A stretch of 64,000 nucleotides of DNA from Actinotalea endophytica (GCF_025717005.1 NZ_JAOVZU010000002.1:221480-285479), one strand, 5' to 3'; shown: positions 35,280-45,891, counted from the first letter of the stretch. Numbers and translations: made by a program. The notes: a model not told the origin generated them from the letters alone.

Positions 35280-36974
35280 ATGAACCGCAGAGCAGCGGGG
35301 ATCGTGGCCGGGCTGGCCGCAGTGGCGCTCGTCGCCGGGTGCAGCAGCAGCACCGGCGGGGACGACGCGACGCAGGGGGGCACCACCAGCGGTGGCGGCA
35401 GCGACGCCGTCCTGACCATCGGCATGCCCAACGGCACGTTGTCGGAGAACCAGAACCCGCTCGCCCCCACCGGGTCGGCGGCCAAGTCGCTCGGCTACGC
35501 CTGGGTGATCTACGAGTCCCTCATGCAGGTCAACGACCTGCACCCGTTGGACGACCCGACCCCGTGGCTGGCCACGGCGGTGGACTGGAACGACGACTAC
35601 ACCGTCGCCACCGTGACCGCGCGGGACGGCGTCAGCTGGAGCGACGGCGAGCCGTTCACGGCCGAGGACATCGCCTTCACGTTCAACCTGCTCATCGACT
35701 TCCCGGCGCTCAACGCCGACTTCCCCGAGCAGCTGGTCAGTGCGACCGCGGACGGCAGCACCGCGACCATCACGTTCAGCCGGTCCGAGTACGTGAACCA
35801 GGTGAAGCTCGACAAGACCGTGATCGTGCCCGAGCACATCTGGGCCGACGTCGAGGACCCGGTCACCTACACCGACACCGAGCCGGTGGGCACCGGGCCG
35901 TACCTGCTCGACTCCTGGACGCCGCAGGCGGCCACGCTCGTGCCGAACCCCGACTACTGGGGTGGCGAGCCGCAGGTGGCCAAGCTCCAGTACTCCTCGT
36001 ACAACGACAACAACGCTCTCATCACGGCGCTGACCACGGGCGAGGCGCAGTGGGGCTGGACCTTCATCGCCGACTACGAGAACGTCTACATCGCCCAGGA
36101 CCCCGAGCACTTCCACCAGGCGGCCGGCGGTGGCTTCGGCGTCGACGTGCTCTTCCTCAACAACGAGACCAAGCCGTTCAACGACGTGGCCTTCCGCAAG
36201 GCGCTGAACATGGTCGTGGACCGTGCCCAGATCAGCCAGCTCGCCGGCTCCGGCGTCTGGCCGGGGATCACGAGCGTGACCGGCATGCCGATGCCGTCCG
36301 GTGAGGACTACCTCGCCTCGGAGTACGCCGGCGAGGAGTACACGGTCGACGTCGACGGTGCCAAGCAGCTGCTCACCGACGCCGGGTACACCTGGGACGG
36401 CTCGGGCGCGCTGCTCGACCCGGACGGCGAGAAGGTCTCGTTCGAGCTGACCAACCCGGCCGGCTGGAACGACTACCTCACGGCGCTCGACCTGATCCGC
36501 CAGGCCGCCGAGCAGCTCGGGGCCGAGGCAAGCGTGGTGCCGGCGAACCAGGACGCCTGGTTCAACGACATCATCCCGCTCGGCAACTTCCAGGCCTCGC
36601 TGCACTGGACCGACGGCGGCGCCACGCCGTGGAACATGTACTCGAACATGATGGACGGCGCGCAGTACGTGCCGCTCGGCGAGACGGCGTCGTGGAACTT
36701 CGGCCGGTACTCGAACGACGAGGTCACCCAGGCGCTCGCCGAGTTCGCCGGCGCCTCGGACGACGCGTCGCGTCAGGCGGCCATCGAGGTCGTGCAGAAG
36801 CACTACGTCGAGGACGTGCCGGCCATGGTGATCTGGGCCAGGCCGTCGGTCGCGCAGTACTCGACCCAGAACTACACCGGGTTCCCCAGTGACGAGGACC
36901 CGTACGCCAACCCGCAGCCGACCGGCCCGCAGGCGGCGCAGATCGTGATGAAGCTGACCCCGACGCAGGACTGA
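35280..36974 (+). CDS. ABC importer substrate-binding lipoprotein, family 5
   Basis: Extracytoplasmic solute-binding lipoprotein of 564 residues, lipobox LVAGC at about residue 21 followed by a Ser/Gly/Thr linker. It has family 5 motifs ([45 protein letters not shown]). Family 5 proteins bind peptides, but a branch including cellobiose and beta-glucan binders works with glycosidases. The neighbouring GH3 enzyme favours a beta-glucoside. GAGGAGG precedes the ATG. A 15-bp hairpin follows the gene, consistent with higher expression of the binding protein than the membrane parts. Confidence 0.9.
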   Translation: MNRRAAGIVAGLAAVALVAGCSSSTGGDDATQGGTTSGGGSDAVLTIGMPNGTLSENQNPLAPTGSAAKSLGYAWVIYESLMQVNDLHPLDDPTPWLATAVDWNDDYTVATVTARDGVSWSDGEPFTAEDIAFTFNLLIDFPALNADFPEQLVSATADGSTATITFSRSEYVNQVKLDKTVIVPEHIWADVEDPVTYTDTEPVGTGPYLLDSWTPQAATLVPNPDYWGGEPQVAKLQYSSYNDNNALITALTTGEAQWGWTFIADYENVYIAQDPEHFHQAAGGGFGVDVLFLNNETKPFNDVAFRKALNMVVDRAQISQLAGSGVWPGITSVTGMPMPSGEDYLASEYAGEEYTVDVDGAKQLLTDAGYTWDGSGALLDPDGEKVSFELTNPAGWNDYLTALDLIRQAAEQLGAEASVVPANQDAWFNDIIPLGNFQASLHWTDGGATPWNMYSNMMDGAQYVPLGETASWNFGRYSNDEVTQALAEFAGASDDASRQAAIEVVQKHYVEDVPAMVIWARPSVAQYSTQNYTGFPSDEDPYANPQPTGPQAAQIVMKLTPTQD

Positions 36975-36989
36975 ACCAGGCCATGATCC

Positions 36990-37024
36990 GGTGCGGTGGG
37001 CGCACGACCTGCGCCCACCGCACC
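36990..37024 (+). other. Intercistronic perfect 15-bp hairpin after the binding-protein gene
   Basis: Bases 36990-37004 pair perfectly with 37010-37024 around the loop CGACC. It lies 16 bases after the binding-protein stop and 23 bases before the ATPase start, within the transport operon, and has no T-tract. Such structures usually protect the upstream message from 3' decay or attenuate downstream expression. Confidence 0.85.
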
Positions 37025-37047
37025 ACCCTGCGACCCGAGGTGACCCG

Positions 37048-38184
37048 ATGACAGACGTCTCCGCCCCCTCGCCCGTGCCGGGGCGCACACCCGCGGCCCG
37101 GCCGGAGGTGGGCTCTCCGGCACCGCTCGTGCTGAGCGCCGTCGGCCTGCGCAAGCACTTCCCGGTGCGCGGGATGCGCACCTCGGCCGTGGTGCACGCG
37201 GTGGACGACGTGGACCTCGACCTGCACCGAGGCGAGGTCGTGGCCCTGGTCGGGGAGTCCGGCTCGGGCAAGTCGACGATCGCCCGCGTGCTGGCCCACC
37301 TGATGCCGGCCACGGGAGGGGAGATCCGCCTGCACGGCGAGCCGGTCGTCGCCCGGCGCCGGCGCGACTTCCGGCGCTACGTGCACCGCGTCCAGATGAT
37401 CTTCCAGGACCCGTTCGCGTCCCTGAACCCGATCCACCCGGTGCGCTACACGCTCTCCCGGAGCCTGCGGCTGCATCGCGGCCGGATGCCGCGCGACGAG
37501 CACGAACGCGCCCTGCACGAGCTCCTCGCACGGGTACAGCTCACGCCACCGGAGCTCTACGTGGACAAGTACCCGCACGAGCTGTCCGGCGGTCAGCGCC
37601 AGCGGGTGGCGATCGCACGCGCTCTCGCGGCGGACCCCGAGGTGCTGCTCGCCGACGAGCCGATCTCGATGCTCGACGTCTCGATCCGGTTGGGGATCCT
37701 CAACCTGCTGCGGGACCTGCGCGACCGGCTGGACATCGCGATCCTCTACATCACCCACGACATCGCCTCGGCCCGGTACTTCGCGGACCGGACCGTGGTG
37801 CTCTACGCCGGGCGGGTCGTCGAGTCGGGCGACTCGGAGTCGGTCACCCAGGACCCGAAGCATCCCTACACCCAGCTGCTGATCGGCTCGGCACCGGACC
37901 CCGACGACCTGCAGGCCCGGGCGCGGGGTGCCCGCGGCGAGGCGCCGAGTCTCGTGACGCCCCCGCCGGGCTGCCGGTTCCACCCACGGTGCCCGTTCGC
38001 GGTCGAGCTGTGCCGCACGGCCGTCCCGCCGTTGACCGAGGTCGCCTCGGGACGGCGGGCCGCGTGCTGGGGCTACCCGGGTGACGACGCCGACGTCCCC
38101 GACGGGCTGGCCCGTCCGACGCTGGGCTCGATGCTCGACACCTACGGCGCGCGTCCCGGTCGCGAGGAGGGAGCGGACCGATGA
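37048..38184 (+). CDS. ABC importer ATPase (OppF-like)
   Basis: Nucleotide-binding subunit of 378 residues energising the importer. Walker A is GESGSGKST, the Q-loop QDPFASLNP, signature [16 protein letters not shown], Walker [15 protein letters not shown] and H-loop THD. The C-terminal segment [16 protein letters not shown] is the Cys-rich extension typical of oligopeptide/oligosaccharide importer ATPases and may hold an iron-sulfur cluster. The ATG is 73 bases after the binding-protein stop; the stop overlaps the first permease as ATGA. Confidence 0.95.
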   Translation: MTDVSAPSPVPGRTPAARPEVGSPAPLVLSAVGLRKHFPVRGMRTSAVVHAVDDVDLDLHRGEVVALVGESGSGKSTIARVLAHLMPATGGEIRLHGEPVVARRRRDFRRYVHRVQMIFQDPFASLNPIHPVRYTLSRSLRLHRGRMPRDEHERALHELLARVQLTPPELYVDKYPHELSGGQRQRVAIARALAADPEVLLADEPISMLDVSIRLGILNLLRDLRDRLDIAILYITHDIASARYFADRTVVLYAGRVVESGDSESVTQDPKHPYTQLLIGSAPDPDDLQARARGARGEAPSLVTPPPGCRFHPRCPFAVELCRTAVPPLTEVASGRRAACWGYPGDDADVPDGLARPTLGSMLDTYGARPGREEGADR

Positions 38185-39161
38185 GATTCGTCGTCCGTCG
38201 AGGCATCTTCTACCTGATCACCGCGTGGGCCGCGGTCACGATCAACTTCGTGCTGCCGCGCCTGATGCCGGGCGACCCGGTCGCCGCGCTCCTCGCCAAG
38301 AGCCAGGGTCAGATCGACTCGAGCGCCGAGGACGCGATCCGGTTGCTGTTCGGGCTGGACCAGGACGCCTCGATCTGGCAGCAGTACGTCGACTACTGGG
38401 GTCTCCTGCTGCACGGCAACCTCGGGGTGTCGTTCATGAACTTCCCCACGCCGGTGACCGAGGTCATCGCCCAGTCGCTGCCGTGGACGGTCGGGCTGGT
38501 CGGCATCGCGACGGTGATCAGCTTCACGCTCGGCACGCTGGTCGGGATGGGCATCGGGTGGCGGCGTGGTACCTGGGCGGACGGGCTGCTGCCGGCCACG
38601 ACGTTCTTCTCCGCCGTGCCGTACTTCTGGCTCGGCCTGATCGCGATCGCGCTGTTCTCCGTCACCCTCGGCTGGTTCCCGGCCAGCGGCAGCTACGACC
38701 GTTCGATGATCCCGGCGCTGACGCCCGAGTTCGCCGGCTCGGTGATCCGCTACGGGACGCTGCCGGCGTTCACCATCGTGCTCTCGTCGGTCTCCGGCTG
38801 GATCCTCGGGATGCGCAACATGATGGTGACCGTCTCCTCCGAGGACTACGTGACGGTCGCGCAGGCCAAGGGCCTGCCGGAGCGGTCCGTCGTGGTCGGG
38901 TACGCGGCGCGCAACGCGATCCTGCCGCAGATGTCGAGCTTCACCCTCGCCCTCGGCTTCATCGTCGGCGGGACCCTGATCATGGAGATGGTGTTCTCGT
39001 ACCAGGGCATCGGCTTCCTGCTCTACCAGGCGGTCGGCAACCACGACTACCCGCTGATGCAGGGCTGCTTCCTGGTCATCACGCTCGCCGTCCTGGTGGC
39101 GAACATGGCCGCGGACGTGATCTACGCCGTACTCGACCCGCGCACCCGGCAGGAGGGCTGA
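38181..39161 (+). CDS. ABC importer permease (DppB-like)
   Basis: Inner-membrane permease of 326 residues with about six segments. It has the N-terminal helix then [13 protein letters not shown] typical of DppB/OppB subunits, and the EAA-type loop [24 protein letters not shown] that docks on the ATPase. Start overlaps the ATPase stop (ATGA at 38181-38184). Second permease follows after one base. Confidence 0.95.
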   Translation: MRFVVRRGIFYLITAWAAVTINFVLPRLMPGDPVAALLAKSQGQIDSSAEDAIRLLFGLDQDASIWQQYVDYWGLLLHGNLGVSFMNFPTPVTEVIAQSLPWTVGLVGIATVISFTLGTLVGMGIGWRRGTWADGLLPATTFFSAVPYFWLGLIAIALFSVTLGWFPASGSYDRSMIPALTPEFAGSVIRYGTLPAFTIVLSSVSGWILGMRNMMVTVSSEDYVTVAQAKGLPERSVVVGYAARNAILPQMSSFTLALGFIVGGTLIMEMVFSYQGIGFLLYQAVGNHDYPLMQGCFLVITLAVLVANMAADVIYAVLDPRTRQEG

Positions 39162-39162
39162 C

Positions 39163-40157
39163 ATGGCCACCACCACGACGACCGCCGTCACGACCACGCC
39201 GACCCCCGACGGTGCGGGCACGCCGGCCATTCGTCGGCGTCAGCGGCTGCTCTTCCTTCGCAACGCCAAGGCCATGACCGGCCTGGTGATCATCGGTGTC
39301 TTCGCCGTGCTCGCGGTGATCGGGCCGTGGATCGCGCCGATGGACCCGGACGCGCTGTCCAGCGACGTGCTCTCGCCGCCATCGGCCGCGCACTGGCTCG
39401 GGACCGACCACCTGGGCAAGGACATCCTGTCGCAGATCATGGTCGGCACCCGGGGCGTGATGATCGTCGGGTTCACGGCCGGGATCCTCGCGACGGTCAT
39501 CGGTGTGCTGGTCGGGGTGACCGCCGGGTACATCGGCGGCGCGGGTGACGAGGCGCTCTCCGCGCTGTCGAACGTCTTCCTGGTCATCCCGCAGCTGCCG
39601 CTGATCATCGTGATCGCCGGCCAGCTGCCCAGCGCGGGCGGGCTCACGGTGGCCGCGGTGATCGCGGTGACGGGGTGGGCGTGGGGTGCGCGTGTGCTCC
39701 GCGCGCAGACCCTCTCGTTGCGCAGACGCGACTTCGTCGAGGCGGCCCGCGCGAACGGCGAGCGCACCTGGCGGATCCTCACGGCGGAGATCCTGCCGAA
39801 CCTGACCGCGATCATCGCGGCCGGGTTCGTCGGGACCGTGACGTTCGCGGTGATCTCGCAGATCACGCTGGCCTTCATCGGCGTGACGTCGGTGAGCGAC
39901 TGGAACTGGGGCACGATCCTCTTCTGGGCCCAGCAGAACCAGGCGCTCGCCCGCGGTGCGTGGTGGTGGTTCGCGCCGGCCGGGCTGTGCATCGCGCTGC
40001 TGGGCATGGGACTGACGCTGGTCAACTTCGGCATCGACGAGTTCGTCAACCCGCGGCTGCGCAGCACCGGCCTGCACGCCCGGGAGCTGCGCCGGCGCGG
40101 CATCCGCCCGCGGATCGGCTTCACGCCCGTGGTGCACGAGGCCGAGGAGGGCCGCCG

Positions 40158-40161
<4 letters not shown>
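39163..40161 (+). CDS. ABC importer permease (DppC-like)
   Basis: Second membrane subunit, 332 residues. A Thr-rich cytosolic leader precedes the first helix; GTDHLGKDILSQIMVGTRGVMIVGF is the characteristic DppC/OppC segment, and FVEAARANGERTWRILTAEILPN is the ATPase-docking loop. The ATG begins one base after the previous stop, and its stop overlaps the next gene as ATGA. With the DppB-like subunit it forms the translocation pore. Confidence 0.95.
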
Positions 40162-41219
<1,058 letters not shown>

Positions 41220-41231
41220 CGGCGCGGGCGC

Positions 41232-42059
41232 TCAGGCCTCGGCGACGTAGCCGGTGCCGACGCGGCGGAACCCGAGCCGGCGGTAGAGGGTCGCGACGCG
41301 CTCGTCCTCGGCGGTGAGGAACAGGGTGCCGATGCCGAGTGCCTCTGCGTCGGCGACCAGGGCGGAGGTGACGGCGCTGCCGAGGCCGTGACCCTGCAAC
41401 GACGGCAGCACGGCGACCCCGACGACCTCGGACACCCCGTCGACCGGGATGTGCCGGCCCGCTGCCACGACGCCGTGCTCGACGTGCTCGGCCACCACCA
41501 CCCGCGACGTGCCCGCCCTCAGCAGCGCCACGGCGTCGGCCGAGGGTTCGCGTGCGGCGGAGTCCCGGTCGGACGGCCCGGCCGGCGGGGTGCGCGGAGA
41601 ACCGAACGCGACGGCCTGGACGCCGCCGACCGCGCGCAGCAGGTGGGCGTCGCCCGGCCCGAGGACCCGCACCGTCACGCCGTCCGGCGCACCGCCGTCA
41701 GGAGCACCGACGTCCGGAGCGCCGTGGTCCGGCCCGGGCTCGGTGCGGACCATCAGAGGCAGCTCCTCGATCGTGGCCAGGGTGCCCTCCTCCCGGACGG
41801 CGGCCAGGAGTCCCGGTGCGGTGTCCGCGACCCACTCGAGGGCGAGCGGCACGTCCAGCGCGCGCATCCGGCGCAGCAGGTCGCCGACGGCCCGGGCGTC
41901 GATCGCTCCCGTGCCGCCCGGACGCGGTCGTGCGGAGAACTGCCAGCCTCCGGCGCGTCCCACGAACACGGTGAACGGTCCGACCTGCTCGACGGAGGCG
42001 AACGGGCGGGGCGCGGCGTCGTAGTAGCGCTCGACGGGCGTGAGGTCCACGACGCGCAT
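41232..42059 (-). CDS. GNAT-family N-acetyltransferase
   Basis: Protein of 275 residues. The C-terminal third holds the GNAT acetyl-CoA motif (VGVAVLPSLQGHGLGSAVTSALVADA) and the late TLYRRLGFRRVGTGYV segment; the N-terminal part is divergent and may be a second degenerate GNAT fold. A linker near residue 140 repeats GAPD three times. The start is the ATG before RVVDLTPVERYYDAAP; an upstream frame has no support. Substrate unknown. It diverges from the dehydrogenase gene. Confidence 0.82.
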   Translation of the reverse strand: MRVVDLTPVERYYDAAPRPFASVEQVGPFTVFVGRAGGWQFSARPRPGGTGAIDARAVGDLLRRMRALDVPLALEWVADTAPGLLAAVREEGTLATIEELPLMVRTEPGPDHGAPDVGAPDGGAPDGVTVRVLGPGDAHLLRAVGGVQAVAFGSPRTPPAGPSDRDSAAREPSADAVALLRAGTSRVVVAEHVEHGVVAAGRHIPVDGVSEVVGVAVLPSLQGHGLGSAVTSALVADAEALGIGTLFLTAEDERVATLYRRLGFRRVGTGYVAEA

Positions 42060-42061
42060 CG

Positions 42062-42189
42062 TGTCGGATCGCACGATGCCCGGCCATCCGATTTTCGCCG
42101 CGGCGACAGCACGTCGCCGCCGGAGCCGTCGTGCCCCCATGACACGGATCCGGCCGTGCGATACGACACCTGTCGGACATCCGGTGTCG
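42062..42189. promoter_or_regulatory. Repeated motif CGTGCGATnCGACAC between divergent genes
   Basis: The motif occurs once upstream of the acetyltransferase (minus strand, 42062-42075) and once upstream of the dehydrogenase (plus strand, 42155-42168), each facing its own gene and matching at 13 of 14 bases. The second copy also begins an inverted repeat CGACACC/GGTGTCG (42164-42170 and 42183-42189) ending two bases before the dehydrogenase -10-like TAGGTT. A shared regulator is possible. Confidence 0.4.
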
Positions 42190-42202
42190 CTAGGTTCGGG
42201 CC

Positions 42203-43153
42203 GTGCGCATCGTCTACCCGAGCCTTGACGGCGGTTTCGCGCAGTTCTTCTCCAGCGAGCCTTTGCGCTCGCGGCTCGAGGCGCTCGGCGAGCTCGAGGT
42301 CGCCGACGACGTCCCCGACCACGACGAGCTGCTGCGCAGGGTCGCCGGGTCTGACGTCGTGCTGCTGGCCACCCACCTCCCGGACGACGTGCTGCGGGCG
42401 GCGGCCGGCCGGCTGAAGCTGGTGTCGTTCACCGGGACCGGGGCGGCGTCGTACGTGTCGCTCTCCCTGGCCCGAGAGCTCGGCATCACGGTGACCAACG
42501 TGACGCACTACGGCGACCAGGCGGTCGCCGAGCTGACGCTGGGGCTGATCTTCGCCGCTGCCCGGGACCTGCCGGCCGGCGACCGCGCCGTGCGCACGGG
42601 CGAGTGGGACGGCTGGCTGGGCCGCGAGCTCGCGGGCGCGCGGCTCGCGGTGGTCGGGTTCGGCGGGATCGGCAGGCAGGTCGCGCGGCTCGGTGCAGCC
42701 CTGGGCATGGACGTGCTGGTGCACGGCAGGCGCGTCGACCGGACGCTGCTCGGGGAGATCCCGGCGCGCGAGGTCGGTCTGGCCGAGGCGTTCGAGCTCG
42801 GTGACGTCGTGAGCCTCCACCTGCCGCTGACCGAGGAGACCAGGCACGTGATCGGGCCGGACCTGCTCGAACGACTTCAACCAGGGTCAATCCTGGTGAA
42901 CACCGCACGTGGGGAGCTTCTGGCGCCAGGCGCCCTTGCCGCGCGGCTCGCTCGCGGCGACATCCGGGCCGCCCTGGACGTGTTCGACCCCGAGCCTCTC
43001 GCAGCCGACGACCCGCTCCTGAGCGTGCCGGGGACGGTTCTTGCGCCGCATCTCGGCTTCCGGACGCCCGGTGCGATCCGCCGCATGGCAGAGGGGGCGG
43101 TTGCGAGCGTCGAGGCGTTCGCGGCCGGCGCGGCGGTCAATGTGCTGACCTGA
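42203..43153 (+). CDS. D-2-hydroxyacid dehydrogenase
   Basis: NAD(P)-dependent dehydrogenase of 316 residues. The Rossmann loop is VVGFGGIGRQVA, and the catalytic triad is present as Arg in VNTARGELL, Glu in FDPEPL and His in LAPHLGF. Substrate cannot be told from family: glycerate, phosphoglycerate and other 2-hydroxyacids are all possible. GTG 42203 has TAGGTT (42191-42196) six bases upstream, a leaderless pattern. It is a single gene. Confidence 0.93.
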   Translation: MRIVYPSLDGGFAQFFSSEPLRSRLEALGELEVADDVPDHDELLRRVAGSDVVLLATHLPDDVLRAAAGRLKLVSFTGTGAASYVSLSLARELGITVTNVTHYGDQAVAELTLGLIFAAARDLPAGDRAVRTGEWDGWLGRELAGARLAVVGFGGIGRQVARLGAALGMDVLVHGRRVDRTLLGEIPAREVGLAEAFELGDVVSLHLPLTEETRHVIGPDLLERLQPGSILVNTARGELLAPGALAARLARGDIRAALDVFDPEPLAADDPLLSVPGTVLAPHLGFRTPGAIRRMAEGAVASVEAFAAGAAVNVLT

Positions 43154-43266
43154 GCGGACGGGTGGCTGTGTCGCGACCTGGCCGTACCGGTGGCGGGCTG
43201 ACCTGAGGTCGCGCGGCGGGGCTCGGCGTCCGGCGGCCGGCCGGGCCACCGACCTAGGCTGTGAGC

Positions 43267-43665
43267 ATGGCGGTGGGCGAGCTGACCTCTGCGCGGGTGG
43301 ACGCCTGGGTGTGGGCTGTCCGTCTCGCGCCGAGCCGAACCGCGGCATCGACGGCGTGCCGGGGCGGCCACGTGCGGGTCAACGGGGATCGCGCAAAGCC
43401 CGCCACCATGGTGAAGCCTGGTGACGAGGTGCGCGTTCGGCTCAGCCGAGGCCGGGGCGAGCTCAGCGACGAGCGGATCGTCGTGGTGCGCCGACTGCTG
43501 GTGAAGCGGGTGTCGGCATCGGTCGCCGTCGAGGCGTACGAGGACCGGACGCCACCGCCTCCGCCTCGGGAGGAACGGCCCGCGGCCGTCGCGGTCCGCG
43601 AGCGGGGGATGGGCCGACCCACCAAGCGCGACCGCCGCGCGATCGAGCGCCTCCGCGGTCACTGA
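43267..43665 (+). CDS. S4-domain RNA-binding protein, Hsp15-like
   Basis: Small basic protein of 132 residues. The N-terminal S4 domain (RVDAWVWAVRLAPSRTAASTACRGGHVRVNGDRAKPATMVKPGDEVRVR) resembles Hsp15/HslR, which rescues stalled 50S subunits with attached tRNA. The C-terminus is a Pro-rich and then Arg-rich tail (GMGRPTKRDRRAIERLRGH) probably binding RNA. ATG 43267 has TAGGCT six bases upstream; the in-frame GTG at 43261 would leave no spacer. Confidence 0.92.
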   Translation: MAVGELTSARVDAWVWAVRLAPSRTAASTACRGGHVRVNGDRAKPATMVKPGDEVRVRLSRGRGELSDERIVVVRRLLVKRVSASVAVEAYEDRTPPPPPREERPAAVAVRERGMGRPTKRDRRAIERLRGH

Positions 43666-43740
43666 GGACCGGGCGCACGAGCGCGACCGGCCGCGCTCGC
43701 CGGCGTTCGGCTGCGGCGTGCGGGCAGCTCGCGCGTTCGG

Positions 43741-43860
43741 CGCCGCGTCGGGACCGGACCCGCGGTAGGGCGGCGCGTCAGGGCCGGACCTGCGGCGAAG
43801 GGCCGCGTCCGGACGGGACCCGCGGTAATGCGGCGCGTGGGCCCAGAACCGCGTACGGCG
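43741..43860. repeat. 30-bp degenerate tandem repeat, four units
   Basis: Four 30-base units at 43741, 43771, 43801 and 43831 share GCGTC, GGACC and CGCGGTA-like blocks at fixed offsets; the last is most diverged. They lie in the 334-base gap between the S4-domain gene and the ArsR gene. The rest of the gap holds the ArsR operator region; I see no gene in it. The period is a multiple of three but neither strand has a credible start or composition for coding. Confidence 0.75.
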
Positions 43861-43964
43861 CTATGTGGTGAGCAGTCGGCGGAACTTCGAGACTTCTGCG
43901 CCGGCCGTCGTGCCGTTCGGTGTCCGGATCCTCCACGTTCGGGGCAGGTTGCGTCGCCCGTATA

Positions 43965-43994
43965 CAAGGAAATCCTTGTTCAAGGGTTATCTTG
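43965..43994. promoter_or_regulatory. Twin CAAGG operator boxes at the ArsR-luxS-nucleosidase promoter
   Basis: Two 14-base boxes, CAAGGAAATCCTTG (43965-43978) and CAAGGGTTATCTTG (43981-43994), are each inverted repeats and resemble each other, 16 bases centre to centre. The second also sits inside TTCAAG/CTTGAA (43979-43996) and contains TATCTT, the -10-like hexamer six bases before the regulator's GTG. Binding here would block transcription of the downstream genes, so autoregulation by the ArsR protein is the simplest reading. Confidence 0.75.
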
Positions 43995-43999
43995 AATAC

Positions 44000-44275
44000 G
44001 TGACGGACGAGCTCGATGGTGTCTTCCGGGCCCTGGCGGACCCCACCAGGCGGGCGATCCTTGACCGGTTGGCCGGGAGCGACCTGACGGTCGGCGAGCT
44101 GGCAGAGCCGTTCGCGATGAGCACGCAGGCCGTCTCTCAGCACCTGGCCGTGCTCGAGCGCGCCGGCCTCGTGGTGCGGGGCCGGGAGGCGCAGTGGCGC
44201 ACGGCGAGCCTCGACCCGCGCCCGCTTCGCGTCGCCCAGGGCTGGATCGCCGAGTTCGGCCGCTTCTGGGCGTGA
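44000..44275 (+). CDS. ArsR-family regulator heading the luxS operon
   Basis: Winged-helix repressor of 91 residues: [19 protein letters not shown], then the recognition region [19 protein letters not shown] and a wing ([13 protein letters not shown]). There are no Cys pairs of the metal-sensing type. GTG 44000 has TATCTT six bases upstream; the longer frame crosses the operators and is rejected. The next gene, luxS, starts 60 bases later. The pairing suggests it senses a methyl-cycle metabolite such as S-adenosylhomocysteine, as the ArsR-family SahR does in Proteobacteria; this is inference. Confidence 0.88.
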   Translation: MTDELDGVFRALADPTRRAILDRLAGSDLTVGELAEPFAMSTQAVSQHLAVLERAGLVVRGREAQWRTASLDPRPLRVAQGWIAEFGRFWA

Positions 44276-44334
44276 CCGACGCCCGGACGGGACCGACGGG
44301 CGCACAATGGGGACCCGTCGTCGAAGGGATCAGC

Positions 44335-44805
44335 GTGACCGAGCACCCACGCCGCAACGTCGAGTCGTTCAACCTTGACCACCGGGCGGTCGCCGCCCCG
44401 TACCTGAGGGTCGCGGACCGGAAGGTGCTCCCGGAAGGCGACGAGCTGACGAAGATCGACGTGCGGTTCTGCCAGCCGAACGTCGAGCACCTCGAGATGC
44501 CCGTGGTGCACTCGCTCGAGCACCTCGTCGCCGAGCACTCCCGCGACCACACCGACGCGGTGATCGACTTCTCGCCGATGGGCTGCCAGACCGGGTTCTA
44601 CCTGCTGCTCCAGGGGCACTGGGAGGTGCCGGCGGTCGCCGAGCTGCTCGCGGCGACCCTGTCGGACGTGCTCACGGCCGAGGAGGTACCTGCGGCCAAC
44701 GAGGTGCAGTGCGGCTGGGGCGCCAACCACACGCTCAGCGGGGCGCAGGACGCGGCACGGCGATTCCTCTCGCGCCGCGACGAGTGGGAGCAGGTCATGG
44801 CGTGA
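44335..44805 (+). CDS. luxS: S-ribosylhomocysteine lyase
   Basis: Converts S-ribosylhomocysteine to homocysteine and the AI-2 precursor DPD. The 156-residue protein has the metal site HSLEH (His59, Glu62, His63) with third ligand Cys126 in NEVQC, and the catalytic Cys84 in PMGCQTGFY. An AAGGGAT ribosome site precedes the GTG. It overlaps the nucleosidase gene, which makes its substrate, as GTGA. Its stop lies at 44803-44805. Confidence 0.97.
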   Translation: MTEHPRRNVESFNLDHRAVAAPYLRVADRKVLPEGDELTKIDVRFCQPNVEHLEMPVVHSLEHLVAEHSRDHTDAVIDFSPMGCQTGFYLLLQGHWEVPAVAELLAATLSDVLTAEEVPAANEVQCGWGANHTLSGAQDAARRFLSRRDEWEQVMA

Positions 44806-45491
44806 CCGACGCGCTCGTGATCGTCGCGATGGGGGCCGAGGCCGAGCCGTTCCGGCAGCGGGCGAGCAGCGCCGGGCCGGTCCGGGAGGTGGGCCACGCC
44901 GAGCACAGCGACCTGGTGCTCGCCGGCCGGGAGGTGCGGCTGGTCGCGAGTGGCATCGGGCTGGTCCGGGCCGCCGTGGCTCTGACGCTCGCGTTGCAGG
45001 AGGTCGGGCCGGTCGTGGTGATCAGCGCCGGGAGCGCCGGCGGGGTCGGGATGAACGTGCACGTCGGCGACGTGGTCGTCGGTGACGCCTACACGTTCCA
45101 CAGCGCGGACGCGACGGCGTTCGGCTACGAGCGGGGACAGGTCCCCGGCATGCCTGTGGTGTTCCCCGCATCGGCCGCGCACGTCGAGGCCGCGCGTGCT
45201 CTCACGCTGCCGGACGGGACGGTGCGCACCGGGCTGATGCTGTCCGGCGACTCGTTCGTCGACGCGCGGACGGTCGACGAGGTGCGTGGGGCCTTCCCCG
45301 GCGCGCTGTCGACCGACATGGAGACCACAGCGCTGGCGCAGGCGAGCTACCTCGCCGGGGTGCCGTTCGTCTCCGTGCGTGGGGTCTCCGACCTGTGCGG
45401 GCCGATCGCGGGCGACGACTTCCGTACCCACGTCGACGACGCGGCCGACCGCTCCGCGCGGATCGTGGAGGCCCTGCTCGACGCGGTCTGA
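44802..45491 (+). CDS. mtnN: 5'-Methylthioadenosine/S-adenosylhomocysteine nucleosidase
   Basis: Hydrolyses S-adenosylhomocysteine to adenine and S-ribosylhomocysteine, and methylthioadenosine to adenine and methylthioribose. The 229-residue protein has the AMGAEAEPF catalytic Glu region, [19 protein letters not shown] with the ribose-binding Met-Glu, and the VRGVSDLCG Asp motif. Its GTG overlaps luxS, giving a two-step recycling cassette; adenine can then enter salvage. Confidence 0.94.
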   Translation: MTDALVIVAMGAEAEPFRQRASSAGPVREVGHAEHSDLVLAGREVRLVASGIGLVRAAVALTLALQEVGPVVVISAGSAGGVGMNVHVGDVVVGDAYTFHSADATAFGYERGQVPGMPVVFPASAAHVEAARALTLPDGTVRTGLMLSGDSFVDARTVDEVRGAFPGALSTDMETTALAQASYLAGVPFVSVRGVSDLCGPIAGDDFRTHVDDAADRSARIVEALLDAV

Positions 45492-45571
45492 CGGCGCCCG
45501 TCGTCCGAGCGCGCCTTCCCGGTGCCGGCGGGTGGGGGATCGCCGGACGCTTCGCGCGGCCACCTCGGCCG

Positions 45572-45841
45572 TCAGGGCTCGATGTCGAAGATCACCGCCC
45601 CGATCGGCTGGGCGTCGTCGACCTCGACGTGCGTCACGCGCGCGAACCTGGGGCCTTCGTGCGACCAGGCGACCAGCGCCTCGATCGCGGCCGTGTCCCC
45701 CTCGGCGTGGGCCTCCACGGATCCGTCGGAGCGGTTCCGGACCCAGCCGACGAGGCCCAGGCTGCGTGCCTCGTGGGCCATCGACCAGCGGAAGCCCACG
45801 CCCTGGACGAGTCCGTGCACCCGGATGCGTCGTGCGATCAC
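45572..45841 (-). CDS. acyP: Acylphosphatase
   Basis: Hydrolyses acyl phosphates such as carbamoyl phosphate or 1,3-bisphosphoglycerate. The 89-residue protein has both signatures: VHGLVQGVGFRWSM with catalytic Arg18 and WVRNRSDGSVE with catalytic Asn36. The only in-frame start is the GTG at 45841, with GGAGG unusually close to it. It converges with the nucleosidase gene, 80 bases away, and diverges from the DUF2892 gene. Confidence 0.93.
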   Translation of the reverse strand: MIARRIRVHGLVQGVGFRWSMAHEARSLGLVGWVRNRSDGSVEAHAEGDTAAIEALVAWSHEGPRFARVTHVEVDDAQPIGAVIFDIEP

Positions 45842-45872
45842 CCCTCCAGTGTGACGAATCCCGGCGCGAGCG

Positions 45873-45891
45873 GTATACCTGGGGGGGTATA
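45873..45891. promoter_or_regulatory. CsoR/CstR-like G-tract operator before the DUF2892 gene
   Basis: GTATACCTGGGGGGGTATA is an imperfect palindrome with TATACC/GGTATA ends around a G-tract, the layout of CsoR/CstR/FrmR-family operators. It is 56 bases before the DUF2892 start. A closely similar 19-mer lies before the NifX-like gene at 50380-50398. No CsoR-family gene is in the window. Confidence 0.6.

Noticed and set aside
32888-35485. An 865-codon minus-strand frame opposite the beta-glucosidase
   Set aside because: Antisense shadow; the plus strand encodes a complete GH3 enzyme.
43659-43967. Minus-strand frame of 102 codons with a Thr/Ala/Gly/Pro repeat
   Set aside because: The repeat is just the 30-bp DNA array read in one frame. 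No ribosome site, no domain, and it runs into the ArsR operators.
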